A stretch of DNA of 64,000 bases from Streptomyces tuirus (GTDB lineage: Bacteria; Actinomycetota; Actinomycetes; Streptomycetales; Streptomycetaceae). Position numbers and translations under genes: made by a program. Location: the NCBI RefSeq assembly GCF_014701095.1, contig NZ_AP023439.1:2716001-2780000 (forward strand), written 5' to 3'. This document shows positions 43,603-52,358 of the stretch, in pieces; positions within the stretch are counted from its first letter, which is position 1, and each line of letters opens with the position of its first letter. The notes under the pieces were generated by a model that had not been told where the DNA came from, searched no databases, and saw only the letters and a program-made list of their open reading frames with translations.

Positions 43603-43783
43603 CCGGCGTCGGCTGATCGGCGTCGGCTGCCGGCATCGGCTGAGCGGCATCGGCTATCGGCTGCTCTCGGTGAGTCGGCGCGGCCGGCCGGCCGGCTCAC
43701 CTCACCCGACATCACGTCGAAGCCGACACCGCAAGCAAGCCGACACCGCAAGGAAGCCGACCCAACAAAGACCCGACACAGCA

Positions 43784-43818
43784 AAGAACCCGGCCCTGAA
43801 TCCCAGGGCCGGGTTCTT
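43784..43818. terminator. Strong bidirectional terminator
   Basis: AAGAACCCGGCCCTG and CAGGGCCGGGTTCTT form a perfect 15-bp stem with a 5-base loop. On the minus strand it starts 7 bases after the tRNA-like gene and is followed by a T-containing run (TTCTTTGC). It also stops readthrough from the small membrane protein gene. The rest of the 43603-43952 gap has short GGCGTCGGCT and GCCGACACCGCAAG repeats. Confidence 0.85.
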
Positions 43819-43824
43819 CTTCGG

Positions 43825-43894
43825 AGCGCCGGGCAGGCCTTGCACCTGCATCTCCCCACAGGAAGTGGGGCGTCTTTCCTTGGACCACCAACGC
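43825..43894 (-). tRNA. Unusual tRNA-like gene (possible tRNA-Gly TCC)
   Basis: On the minus strand 70 nt fold as a compact cloverleaf. The acceptor GCGTTGG pairs with CCGGCGC (two G-U pairs). A short D-arm has stem GTC/GAC. The anticodon arm is CCCCA-CTTCCTG-TGGGG with TCC in anticodon position, followed by a 4-nt variable loop. The T-arm is GCAGG-TGCAAGG-CCTGC. T-stem, anticodon stem and acceptor are full length. The T-loop lacks TTCGA and the D-arm is reduced, so it may be a degenerate or specialised tRNA. A strong terminator lies directly downstream, which supports transcription. Confidence 0.55.
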
Positions 43895-43952
43895 ACTGTC
43901 CGCTCACCGGACTTCCGGCGACTGGACGCAGATCAACTATAGCGCAGTTCTG

Positions 43953-45470
43953 TCATCCCCTGCCCCCTCCCCCGGCCGCGCCGGCCGCGCTGCCCTCGCT
44001 GCCCGCGCTGCCCTCGCTGCCCGCCGCCGTCAGCGGCTTGGCGATGTCCTCCAGGGAGCGGCGTTCCGCGTTCACCGCCAGGAGTGCCGCGACCAGGCCC
44101 GCCAGGCACATCAGCGTCGCGCCGATCGAGAAGGCGAGGACCGTGTCGCCGACGACGCCGGTCTCCGTGAGCTTGGCGAACAGGAGCGGGCCGCTGATGC
44201 CGCCGGCCGCCGTGCCGATGGCGTAGAAGAACGCGATGGACATGGCCCTGGTCTCCATCGGGAAGATCTCGGAGACGGTCAGGTAGGCGCTGGACGCGCC
44301 GGCCGAGGCGAAGAAGAGGACCGCGCACCAGCAGGCCGTCATGGTGGCCGCGCTCAGCGAACCCTGGTCGAAGAGCCAGGCCGTGCCGAAGAGGAGCAGG
44401 CCGGACAGGATGTACGTGCCGGAGATCATGATGCGCCGGCCGACCGTGTCGAAGAGCTTGCCCAGGAGCAGCGGGCCGAGGAAGTTGCCGATGGCGATGA
44501 CGGCGAAGTAGTAGCCGGTGTTGCCGCTCGGGACGTCGAAGAACGTGGTCAGGATCGCGCCGAAGCCGAAGGTGATCGCGTTGTAGAGGAACGCCTGGCC
44601 GATGAAGAGGGAGAAGCCGAGGACGGCGCGCCTGCGGTAGTCGGAGAAGACCGTGCGGCCGATCTCCAGGAAGGAGATGCTGCGGCGCTGGTGGATGGTG
44701 ATCTCGCCCTCGGGGCGCGGCAGCGGTTCGTCCCGCTCCTCCTGGATCCTGCGTTCGATGGAGGAGACGATGCGTTCCGCTTCGTCCTCGCGGCCGTGGA
44801 TCAGCAGCCAGCGTGGGCTTTCGGGGACGTGCCGGCGCACGAGGAGGATCACCAGGGCGAGGACCGCGCCGAGCGCGAAGGTGAGGCGCCAGCCGACGTT
44901 CGCCGCGAAGATGTCCGTGTCCAGGGCGACGATCGACAGCAGCGAGCCGAAGACCGCGCCCAGCCAGAAGCTGCCGTTGATCATCAGGTCGGTGCGGCCG
45001 CGGTACTCCTTGGGGATCAGCTCGTCGATCGCGGAGTTGATGGCCGCGTACTCGCCGCCGATACCGAAGCCGGTGAGGAAGCGGAAGAGGAAGAACCACC
45101 AGGTGTCGAAGGAGATCGCGGTGAGGGCGGTGGCCGCGAGGTACACCGCCAGCGTGATCATGAAGAGCTTCTTGCGCCCCCACTTGTCGGTCAGGCGGCC
45201 CCAGAAGAGGGCACCCAGGCAGGCGCCCGCCACGTACAGGGCGGCCGCCATGCCGGTGACCTCACCGGACGTGATGGGCAGGCCGCTGCCGGGCTCGGAC
45301 AGGCGGCTGGCGATGTTTCCGACGACGGTGACTTCTAGACCGTCGAGGATCCACACGGTGCCGAGGCCGATGACGATCGTCCAGTGCCAGCGCGACCACG
45401 GGAGGCGGTCGAGGCGGGCGGGGATGTCGGTGGTGATGGTTCGGCCGGTCCCGGCCTGTGCGGTGGTCAT
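43953..45470 (-). CDS. MFS transporter, sugar-porter type
   Basis: The 505-aa protein has 12 predicted helices. Family motifs are GRLTDKWGRKK after helix 2, RFLTGFGIGGEYAA, PESPRWLLIHGREDEAERI, GKLFDTVGRR and EIFPMETRAMS, typical of the sugar porter / aromatic acid branch. It should carry a sugar or organic acid by proton symport in the plasma membrane. The large central loop has a charged segment (ERRIQEERDEPLPRPEGE). The C-terminus has GSEGSAGSEGSA repeats coded by a short tandem DNA repeat. ATG has GAGGAGGGAG upstream. Substrate unknown. Confidence 0.9.
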   Translation of the reverse strand: MTTAQAGTGRTITTDIPARLDRLPWSRWHWTIVIGLGTVWILDGLEVTVVGNIASRLSEPGSGLPITSGEVTGMAAALYVAGACLGALFWGRLTDKWGRKKLFMITLAVYLAATALTAISFDTWWFFLFRFLTGFGIGGEYAAINSAIDELIPKEYRGRTDLMINGSFWLGAVFGSLLSIVALDTDIFAANVGWRLTFALGAVLALVILLVRRHVPESPRWLLIHGREDEAERIVSSIERRIQEERDEPLPRPEGEITIHQRRSISFLEIGRTVFSDYRRRAVLGFSLFIGQAFLYNAITFGFGAILTTFFDVPSGNTGYYFAVIAIGNFLGPLLLGKLFDTVGRRIMISGTYILSGLLLFGTAWLFDQGSLSAATMTACWCAVLFFASAGASSAYLTVSEIFPMETRAMSIAFFYAIGTAAGGISGPLLFAKLTETGVVGDTVLAFSIGATLMCLAGLVAALLAVNAERRSLEDIAKPLTAAGSEGSAGSEGSAAGAAGGGGRG

Positions 45471-45537
45471 GGGCTCCCTCCTCGTCGAGCGGAACCGAGA
45501 TCGGGTGCCCTGACCGGCTTCTCTTACGCCCGAAGCT

Positions 45538-46881
45538 TTACGCCCCCAGCGCGTGCGACACCGTGTAGATCAGCAGGCCGGCCAGGGAGCCGACGACCGT
45601 GCCGTTGATACGGATGAACTGCAGGTCGCGGCCGATGTTGGCCTCGATCTTGCGCGTGGTGTGCTCGGCGTCCCAGCTCGCCACCGTGTCCGTGATCAGG
45701 GAGGTGATCTCCTTGCGGTAGGTGGTGACGACGTAGACGGCCGCGTCCTCCACCCACTTGTCGACCTTTTCCTGGACCTTGCGCTCGGCCGCCATCCGCG
45801 AGCCCAGCGACAGCAGGGACGCCCGCACGCGCAGCCGCAGCTCACTGCGCTCGTCCTCCGCCGCCGCGACGATCATGGACCGTACGGCCGTCCAGGCGCT
45901 GGCGATGAGGTCCTGGACCTCGTCGCGGCCCAGCACCTCGCTCTTGAGCCGCTCGACGCGGGCGCGGGTGTCGGTGTCGGACTGGAGGTCGGAGGCGAAG
46001 TCGGTGAGGAACCGGTCGAGGGCGCCGCGCGCGGGGTGGCCGGGCATGTCGCGCATCTCGGTGACGAAGCGCAGCAGTTCCTTGTAGACGCGCTCGCCGA
46101 CCTTCTTGTCGACGAACTTCGGGGTCCAGCCGGGGGCGCCGCCCTGCACGGCGTCCATCACGGAGTCGCCGTGCAGCACGAGCCAGTCGTGGGCGCGGGT
46201 GACGACGAGGTCGACGACGCGTTTGTGGCCGCCGTCGGCGACGACCTTCTCCAGCATCTTGCCGATGCCGGGGCCGATCTCCTGGGCGCCCGCGCGGCGG
46301 GTGATGGCCTCGCCGACCACCGCCTGGACGTCGGAGTCGCGCAGGACCGTCAGGGCGCCGCGCAGGGCCGTGGACAGCTCGGCGGTGACCCGGTCGGCGT
46401 GTTCGGGGACCGCGAGCCAGGCGCCGAGGCGGCTGCCGATGCCGACGGCGCGCAGCCGCTGCCGTACGACGTCCTCGGAGAGGAAGTTCTCCCCGACGAA
46501 CTCGCCCAGGGAGACGCCCAGCTGGTCCTTCTTGGTGGGGATGATCGCGGTGTGCGGGATGGGGATGCCGAGGGGGTGCCGGAAGAGGGCGGTGACGGCG
46601 AACCAGTCCGCCAGCGCGCCGACCATGCCCGCCTCGGAGGCGGCGGCGACGTAGGCCGCCCAGGTCCCGGCACCGGAGTTGTGCGCCCATGTGGACAGGA
46701 CGTAGACCAGCGCCACGAACACCAGAAGTCCGGTGGCGGTGAGCTTCATCCGGCGTACGCCGCGCTGTTTCTCCTCGTCCGCCGGGCTGAACGTCGTCAT
46801 CGCGCGGTTCACGGCGCCGCCGGGGCGGGCATGCTGCCCACCGGCGACGGCACCCTTTTCTGCTGCTTTCGTCTGTTCCAT
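45538..46881 (-). CDS. DUF445 membrane protein
   Basis: The 447-aa protein has an N-terminal helix (about residues 47-67), then the family signature GALADWFAVTALFRHPLGIPIPHTAIIP. Long helical, partly coiled-coil segments follow, with a C-terminal helix (NGTVVGSLAGLLIYTVSHAL). It is a DUF445/YheB-like envelope protein of unknown function, about normal length. The chosen ATG begins MEQTKAAEK with GGAG close by; a second ATG lies 27 codons in. In-frame sequence upstream belongs to the complement of the esterase gene and is not coding. It is divergent from the esterase gene. Confidence 0.88.
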   Translation of the reverse strand: MEQTKAAEKGAVAGGQHARPGGAVNRAMTTFSPADEEKQRGVRRMKLTATGLLVFVALVYVLSTWAHNSGAGTWAAYVAAASEAGMVGALADWFAVTALFRHPLGIPIPHTAIIPTKKDQLGVSLGEFVGENFLSEDVVRQRLRAVGIGSRLGAWLAVPEHADRVTAELSTALRGALTVLRDSDVQAVVGEAITRRAGAQEIGPGIGKMLEKVVADGGHKRVVDLVVTRAHDWLVLHGDSVMDAVQGGAPGWTPKFVDKKVGERVYKELLRFVTEMRDMPGHPARGALDRFLTDFASDLQSDTDTRARVERLKSEVLGRDEVQDLIASAWTAVRSMIVAAAEDERSELRLRVRASLLSLGSRMAAERKVQEKVDKWVEDAAVYVVTTYRKEITSLITDTVASWDAEHTTRKIEANIGRDLQFIRINGTVVGSLAGLLIYTVSHALGA

Positions 46882-47076
46882 CCGCTCCACCCGCTCGGTG
46901 ATCCCGCACACATTGTCCCTTCCTGACCGACTCCTGGAACGGAACAGGAGTTCCCGGCGTCTGTCGGGAGGGGGGTATTGCCACGGGGTCCTGTGAACCT
47001 CCCCCGGCCCATGACGCATCATGGGCACATCAGATCGGAGCCTTGGGCTCCCATCGCCCGAGGAGAACAACACAGC

Positions 47077-48411
47077 ATGACCCGAGGACGTGGTTACGCC
47101 CTCCTGGCCGTGGTCGTCGCAGCGATCGTGGGCCTTTCCACCGCCATCTACGTCGGCGTGGGTGCCGACGACGGCCGGCGCAACCGCAACGCCCTCGGCG
47201 ACGGTCGCGCCCCTCACAACTCCGCCGCACCCGCCTCCACCGGCACCTGGGTCGGCACCTGGTCCGCCTCCCCCTCCGCCGCCGAACCCGGCACCGAGGC
47301 CACGGGCATGGCGGACCGTTCGGTCCGCAACGTCATCCACACCAGTGTCGGCGGTACGAGTGCCCGCGTGACGCTGTCCAATCTCTACGGCCAGTCGCCG
47401 CTGAGCGTCACGCGGGCGACGATCGCCGTCTCCGCGGGCAGCGGCACGGCGGCGGCACTCGCGGACACCATGCGGCAGCTGACCTTCGGCGGCGGCCCCA
47501 CCGTCGTCATCCCGCCCGGCCGGCAGGTGATGAGCGACGCCGTACGGATCGTCGTCCCGCACGACTCCGACGTCCTGATCACCACCTACACCCCGGCCGG
47601 CTCCGGCCCGGTCACCTACCACCGGCACGCCCGCCAGATCTCCTACGTCGCCCAGGGCGACCACGCCCAGGACACCACGGGCACGCCGTACACCGAGCGG
47701 ACCGGGTCCTGGCGGTATCTGACCGCGCTGGACCTGCTGAGCAACGAGTCCGACGGCACGGTCGTCGTCCTCGGCGACTCGCTGACGGACGGCATCACCT
47801 CCACGCCGGACACCAACAGCCGCTGGACCGACGTGCTCTCCGACCGGCTGCGCGCGGAAATCGCGGCCGGCCGGGACCTGCCCCGCTACAGCGTCGTCAA
47901 CCAGGGCATCAGCGGCAACCAGGTCCTCGCCGACGGTCTCGGCCGCCCCGCGGACAACCCCAGCGGCCTGAACCGCTTCGGGCGGGACGTGCTGGAGCGG
48001 ACGAACGTCAAGGTCGTCGTCATCGACCTCGGCGTCAACGACATCCTGCGCAACCCGCGGCTCGCCGACCCGGACGCGATCATCGCCGGGCTGCGCACGA
48101 TGGTGGGGCAGGCCCACGCGCGCGGCGTGAAGGTGGTCGGAGCGACGCTGATGCCGTTCTACGGGCACCGGGGGTACACGGAGGCGCGGGAGGCGGTACG
48201 CCAGACGATCAACGCGCAGATCCGCGCCGGGCGGGTGTACGACGCCGTGGCCGACTTCGACCAGGCGCTGCGCGACCCGTACGACCCGCGGCGGCTGCGG
48301 GCCGACTACGACTCGGGCGACCATCTGCACCCCAGCGACAAGGGATACGCGCGGATGGCGGAGTCGTTCGACCTGGAGACACTGAAGGGGTCGGCGCCGG
48401 CGGAGCTGTGA
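47077..48411 (+). CDS. Secreted SGNH/GDSL-family esterase
   Basis: The 444-aa protein has an N-terminal membrane/signal segment (residues 7-30), then a beta domain (about 55-215) and an SGNH hydrolase domain. Catalytic Ser235 is in VVVLGDSLTDG, the oxyanion Gly/Asn in QGISGNQ and DLGVNDIL, and the Asp-His pair in GDHLHPSDKGY. It should cleave an acyl ester, perhaps a lipid or acetylated polysaccharide, outside the cell. ATG has GAGGAGAA at about 10 bases. Single gene. Confidence 0.92.
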   Translation: MTRGRGYALLAVVVAAIVGLSTAIYVGVGADDGRRNRNALGDGRAPHNSAAPASTGTWVGTWSASPSAAEPGTEATGMADRSVRNVIHTSVGGTSARVTLSNLYGQSPLSVTRATIAVSAGSGTAAALADTMRQLTFGGGPTVVIPPGRQVMSDAVRIVVPHDSDVLITTYTPAGSGPVTYHRHARQISYVAQGDHAQDTTGTPYTERTGSWRYLTALDLLSNESDGTVVVLGDSLTDGITSTPDTNSRWTDVLSDRLRAEIAAGRDLPRYSVVNQGISGNQVLADGLGRPADNPSGLNRFGRDVLERTNVKVVVIDLGVNDILRNPRLADPDAIIAGLRTMVGQAHARGVKVVGATLMPFYGHRGYTEAREAVRQTINAQIRAGRVYDAVADFDQALRDPYDPRRLRADYDSGDHLHPSDKGYARMAESFDLETLKGSAPAEL

Positions 48412-48508
48412 TCCCGTTCCGTCCGCAGCGTCTCGTCCGTGCCCGTCGCCTGACACAGGCGGCGGGCGCGCTGCTGCCGGGGCTCGGTGCGGCCCGCGTC
48501 CGCGGGGC

Positions 48509-49210
48509 TCAGCGCTCCCCGTCCAGCTCCCGCCGCCCCGCCCTGCGCTCCAGCTTCTCCTGGCGCCGCTCCTCGCGGATGCGCAGCTTCTCCGCCCGGG
48601 TCAGCTTCCGCTGCACCCCGACGCCGCCCCACAGCGCGAACCCGGTCACGATCACCCGCGGCGCGCCCGGCTCACCCGGCACGCCCTCCTCGCGGTGGTC
48701 GAAGCCGCCCATGATGCCGATGCCACGGACGACGACCTCGACCCCGGGCGGCACGATCACATCCACCCCGCCCATGATCGCGACGGCGTTGATCTCGACC
48801 TCGCGGTCCGCGAAGTCCGCCTCGCGCAGGTCGATCTCCCCGCCGCCCCAGAAGGCGAAGCAGGTGAACCGCCGGGGCATCGTCCAGCGCCCCTTGCGCT
48901 GGAAGCCGGACATCACGGCGACGGCCCACGTGGAGGACCCCTCGCCGCCGGTGATCCGCCCGGACCAGTCCGGGCCGGTGGCCGGGTCCTTCGTCAGGGA
49001 CACCGCCGGGACCGTCACGCCCGCGGCCGGCAGGTCCCGGGTGATCGGCGCCAGTTCCCCGTACGTCCGCGCCTTGTACGTGGCGTCGAGCCGCTCCTCG
49101 AACTCCTCCATGTCCAGGCGCCCCTCGGCGAGGGCGTCCCGCAGGATGCCGGCGACCTGTTCACGGTCGGCGTCGGAGGCTCGGAGGTCCGGGACGGCGT
49201 CGTCGGTCAT
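48509..49210 (-). CDS. DUF1707 / LiaF-C-like protein
   Basis: The 233-aa protein has an N-terminal DUF1707 domain (LRASDADREQVAGILRDALAEGRLDMEEFEERLDATYKARTYGEL). A beta-helical cell-wall-active-antibiotic-response-type domain follows (FWGGGEIDLREADF, GGVDVIVPPGVEVVVRGIGIMGGF), then a basic charged tail. Proteins of this kind are linked to envelope stress responses. No signal peptide or membrane helix is apparent. It is followed by an ABC exporter operon on the same strand, 33 bases upstream. Confidence 0.9.
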   Translation of the reverse strand: MTDDAVPDLRASDADREQVAGILRDALAEGRLDMEEFEERLDATYKARTYGELAPITRDLPAAGVTVPAVSLTKDPATGPDWSGRITGGEGSSTWAVAVMSGFQRKGRWTMPRRFTCFAFWGGGEIDLREADFADREVEINAVAIMGGVDVIVPPGVEVVVRGIGIMGGFDHREEGVPGEPGAPRVIVTGFALWGGVGVQRKLTRAEKLRIREERRQEKLERRAGRRELDGER

Positions 49211-49243
49211 ACACAGCAGCCTACGAGTTCACCCCGCCGGGGG

Positions 49244-50251
49244 CTACGAGATCGCCCGCTCGGCCTGTTCCCCGTACATGGTGGCGATGACCGCCTCGAT
49301 GTCCGGCTCCCGCACCGACAGGTCCACCAGCGGGTACTCGGCCGCGATCCGCGCCACGAGCGGCGCCGCCGACTGCCCCGCCGGGAACGCCAGCCACTGG
49401 CGCGGGCCCTCCACACGGACGACCCGCGCGGGCGCCGGAGCGTCGATCGGCGGCAGTTCCCGCTCCAGGTCCACCACCAGGGTCCGCTCGCTCTCCCCGA
49501 CCTCGTGCAGCCCGGCGAGCGGACCGTCGTACATCAGACGCCCGTGGTCGATGACCATCACCCGCTTGCACAACTGCTCGATGTCCTGGAGGTCGTGCGT
49601 GGTCAGCAGCACCGTGGTGCCGCGCTCGGCGTTCAACTCCCGCAGGAACTCCCGCACCCTGGACTTGGAGACGACGTCCAGCCCGATCGTCGGCTCGTCC
49701 AGATACAGGACCTCCGGGTCGTGCAGCAGGGCCGCCGCGATGTCGCCGCGCATCCGCTGGCCGAGGGAGAGTTGCCGTACCGGCACGTCCAGCAGGTCGC
49801 CCAGGTCCAGGAGTTCGACCAGACGGTCGAGGTTCTCCCGGTAACGGGCGTCCGGGATCCGGTACATGCGGTGCATCAGCCGGTAGGAGTCCAGCAGCGG
49901 CAGGTCCCACCACAGCGTCGTACGCTGCCCGAACACCACGCCGATGCGGTGCGCGAGCCGCGTCCGCTCCCGGGAGGGGTCGATGCCCGCCACCCGCAGC
50001 CGGCCCGCGCTGGGGGTGAGGATGCCGGTCAGCATCTTGATCGTGGTGGACTTCCCGGCGCCGTTGGGGCCGATGTAGCCGACCATCTCGCCGCGCTCCA
50101 CCCGGAAGGAGATCGAGTCGACGGCCCGCACCCGCCGCCGCTCCCGCTTCATGAAGCCGGTCTTCTTGCGCACCTCGAAGACCTTCTCCACACCGTCGAG
50201 TTCGATGAACCCGCTCGCCGGCTCGATCAACCCGCTCTGCGACCCGGTCAA
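49244..50251 (-). CDS. ABC-2 exporter ATP-binding protein
   Basis: The 335-aa protein has Walker A GPNGAGKST, Q-loop VVFGQRTTLWWDLP, signature LSLGQRMR, Walker B VLYLDEPT and H-loop TTHD. A DrrA-like C-terminal extension of about 90 residues follows. With the two preceding permeases it should export an unidentified compound. TTG 50251 comes one base after the permease stop and has GGGAGC at 6 bases. The operon order is permease, permease, ATPase. Confidence 0.92.
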   Translation of the reverse strand: MTGSQSGLIEPASGFIELDGVEKVFEVRKKTGFMKRERRRVRAVDSISFRVERGEMVGYIGPNGAGKSTTIKMLTGILTPSAGRLRVAGIDPSRERTRLAHRIGVVFGQRTTLWWDLPLLDSYRLMHRMYRIPDARYRENLDRLVELLDLGDLLDVPVRQLSLGQRMRGDIAAALLHDPEVLYLDEPTIGLDVVSKSRVREFLRELNAERGTTVLLTTHDLQDIEQLCKRVMVIDHGRLMYDGPLAGLHEVGESERTLVVDLERELPPIDAPAPARVVRVEGPRQWLAFPAGQSAAPLVARIAAEYPLVDLSVREPDIEAVIATMYGEQAERAIS

Positions 50252-50252
50252 C

Positions 50253-51074
50253 TCAGCTCCCTGTACTCCGGTACGAACGAAGCCCCGTCCGCCACGCCAG
50301 CCCGGCCAGGGCGCAGCAGGCCACCGCCACCAGCGGCGAGGCGAAGGCCGCCCACCCGGGCAGCCCGATCGGGTACGGCCGCTCCAGCACGTAGGCGGCG
50401 GGCACCCAGTTGACGAAGGCCAGCGGCAGCATGAAGGTCACGCCCCGCACCAGGTCCTTGCCGAACACCGACGGCGGATACTGCAACAGCGTCGTGCCGC
50501 CGTAGGTGAAGGCGTTCTGCACCTCGGCCGCGTCTTGCGCGTAGATCTGGAAGGCCGCGCCCGCAACGAACACCGCCGAGAAGATCGCCGCGCCGCTGAC
50601 CACCATCACCGGCACCAGCAGCACCTTCGCCGCGCTCCAGTCGACGTCCACCGACACCAGCGCCCAGCCCAGCACCACCGCGCCCTGGGTGATCCGGCCC
50701 AGGCGGCGCAGCGCGAACCGGTCGGCCCCGACCTGCGCGAGCACCGGCGCCGGTCGCACCAGCAGCGTGTCGAAGGAGCCGTCGCGCATCCGGGCGCCCA
50801 GCACGTCCATCGAGCCGAGCACCAGGTCGGCGATCCCGAACGCCGTCGCCGACAGCCCGTAGAGGAAGGCGACTTCGGGCAGCGACCAGCCGCCCAGCGA
50901 GTCCACCTGCGAGAACATCAGCAGGATCGCCACGAAGTCCAGGCCCGTGACCGTCAGATTGCCGAACACCGTGACGACGAAGGAGGTCCGGTAGGTCATG
51001 CTGGAGCGCACCCACATCCCGGCGATCATCCGGTAGGCCCGCAACCCCTCCAGCAGGACACCGCGCTCAGCCAC
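50253..51074 (-). CDS. ABC-2 family permease (DUF990-like)
   Basis: The 273-aa protein has six predicted helices and the segment GSFDTLLVRPAPVLAQVGADRFALRRLGR, typical of ABC-2 permeases of the DUF990/COG3694 group. GTG 51074 overlaps the stop of the upstream permease by 8 bases. It pairs with that permease as a heterodimeric exporter. Substrate unknown; no resistance or biosynthesis genes are adjacent. Confidence 0.88.
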   Translation of the reverse strand: MAERGVLLEGLRAYRMIAGMWVRSSMTYRTSFVVTVFGNLTVTGLDFVAILLMFSQVDSLGGWSLPEVAFLYGLSATAFGIADLVLGSMDVLGARMRDGSFDTLLVRPAPVLAQVGADRFALRRLGRITQGAVVLGWALVSVDVDWSAAKVLLVPVMVVSGAAIFSAVFVAGAAFQIYAQDAAEVQNAFTYGGTTLLQYPPSVFGKDLVRGVTFMLPLAFVNWVPAAYVLERPYPIGLPGWAAFASPLVAVACCALAGLAWRTGLRSYRSTGS

Positions 51075-51873
51075 CCTGCACCACCACCCGCCGCGTCGCG
51101 GCCGACTGCACCAGCCGCCCCGCCGTCAGCAGGGCCACGGCCCACGCCGCCTGGAAGGCGAACGCCCGCAGCGGATCCGTCTCCCCCATCAGCACATCCG
51201 CCGGCATCTGGATCTGCGCCGCCCACGGCAGCACCCGCACGATCTCCCCGAAGACCCCCGGAAAGGCGTTCAGCGGCAGCACCATGCCCGAGAAGAAGAT
51301 GCCCGTGACCACCAGGACCTGGTTCACCCCCATGCCGTCCATCAGCCAGAACACGCTCAACGCCGCCAGGTAGCGGATCGCGAAGCTGACGATCGTCGCC
51401 AGCAGCAGCGTGACCACGAACGCCGCCCACGCGGCGACCTCCGTCGGCAGCGCCATCGGGAAGAAGACCGCACCGAACAGGAACGGGATCACGCCCCTCC
51501 CCAGCATCTGGAACAACGCCCGCCCCACATCGCCCGCCAGCCACCACAGTTGAAGATCGGCCGGCCGGTACAGGTCGACGGCGATCTCACCGGTGCGGAT
51601 GCGCTCCATCAGATCCTTCTCCGCGCCGCCGCCCTGGATCGCCAGCGTCGCGTACAGGCACTGCCCCAGCCACACATAAGTCACCGCCTGCGCCTGGTCG
51701 TACCCGCCGAGATGCGGCTTCTCGTCCCACAGCGCCAGATACGTGTAGACGAGGATGACGCCGAAGACCGTATTGGTGAACACCCCGGCCAGCGTGGCCG
51801 CCCGGTACGTCGCGTACCGCCGGAACCCACCCGCCGCGACGGCCGCGTACAACCGTGCCGAGCCCACATCCAC
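51067..51873 (-). CDS. ABC-2 family permease
   Basis: The 268-aa protein has six predicted helices and the cytoplasmic loop GGAEKDLMERIRTGEIAVDLYRPADLQL, found in ABC-2 permeases that act as pairs. It is the first gene of the exporter operon. GTG 51873 has GAGGCGGG upstream; the start could be two codons later (GTG 51867). Its 3' end overlaps the second permease gene by 8 bases. Confidence 0.87.
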   Translation of the reverse strand: MDVGSARLYAAVAAGGFRRYATYRAATLAGVFTNTVFGVILVYTYLALWDEKPHLGGYDQAQAVTYVWLGQCLYATLAIQGGGAEKDLMERIRTGEIAVDLYRPADLQLWWLAGDVGRALFQMLGRGVIPFLFGAVFFPMALPTEVAAWAAFVVTLLLATIVSFAIRYLAALSVFWLMDGMGVNQVLVVTGIFFSGMVLPLNAFPGVFGEIVRVLPWAAQIQMPADVLMGETDPLRAFAFQAAWAVALLTAGRLVQSAATRRVVVQGG

Positions 51874-52358
51874 CGCCCGCCTCGCCGCCCTTCCCGCCGC
51901 CCGGCACCGAAGCGCAGGAGCCTAGTGGTCCGGCGAACGGGCGTGCCACACAATTTCGGTGAGCGGCAAGGGCGCCGCGCGGCGGGTGAACACCGGCCCA
52001 GACGGTACGATCCGTTGCGTCCGCGTGGGCCGAGCCGCCCGTGGCCAGGGCGAGCAGCGTGGCGGCGGAGCCGGCCGGGCGGAGCACAGCCGCCGCCTGG
52101 ATCCACGGCCGTGTCCCCCTTCGGGCGAACGTCGCGCAGGCGGGATCACGATTCGGGCAGGCGTACGCAACAGCGCGTTTGACCCCGTGCCCGCCCGCGC
52201 ACCCACTCACATGCGGCCCGCCTCACCACACGGCTCACGACCCGGTCCTCGATCAGGGAACTGATCAACGGATGGGACAGTCTTCATCACAGGGGCGCAA
52301 GAGCGAGCAGAGACGTACGGGAACGACGTACGACGCGAAACAGGAGTCCGTGCACGAC
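51874..52358. other. Divergent intergenic region, exporter / penicillin-binding protein
   Basis: This 485-bp region separates two divergent transcription units. I see no RNA gene. An alternative ATG for the penicillin-binding protein lies at 52272, so part of the region could be coding. A clear promoter could not be picked out. Confidence 0.4.
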
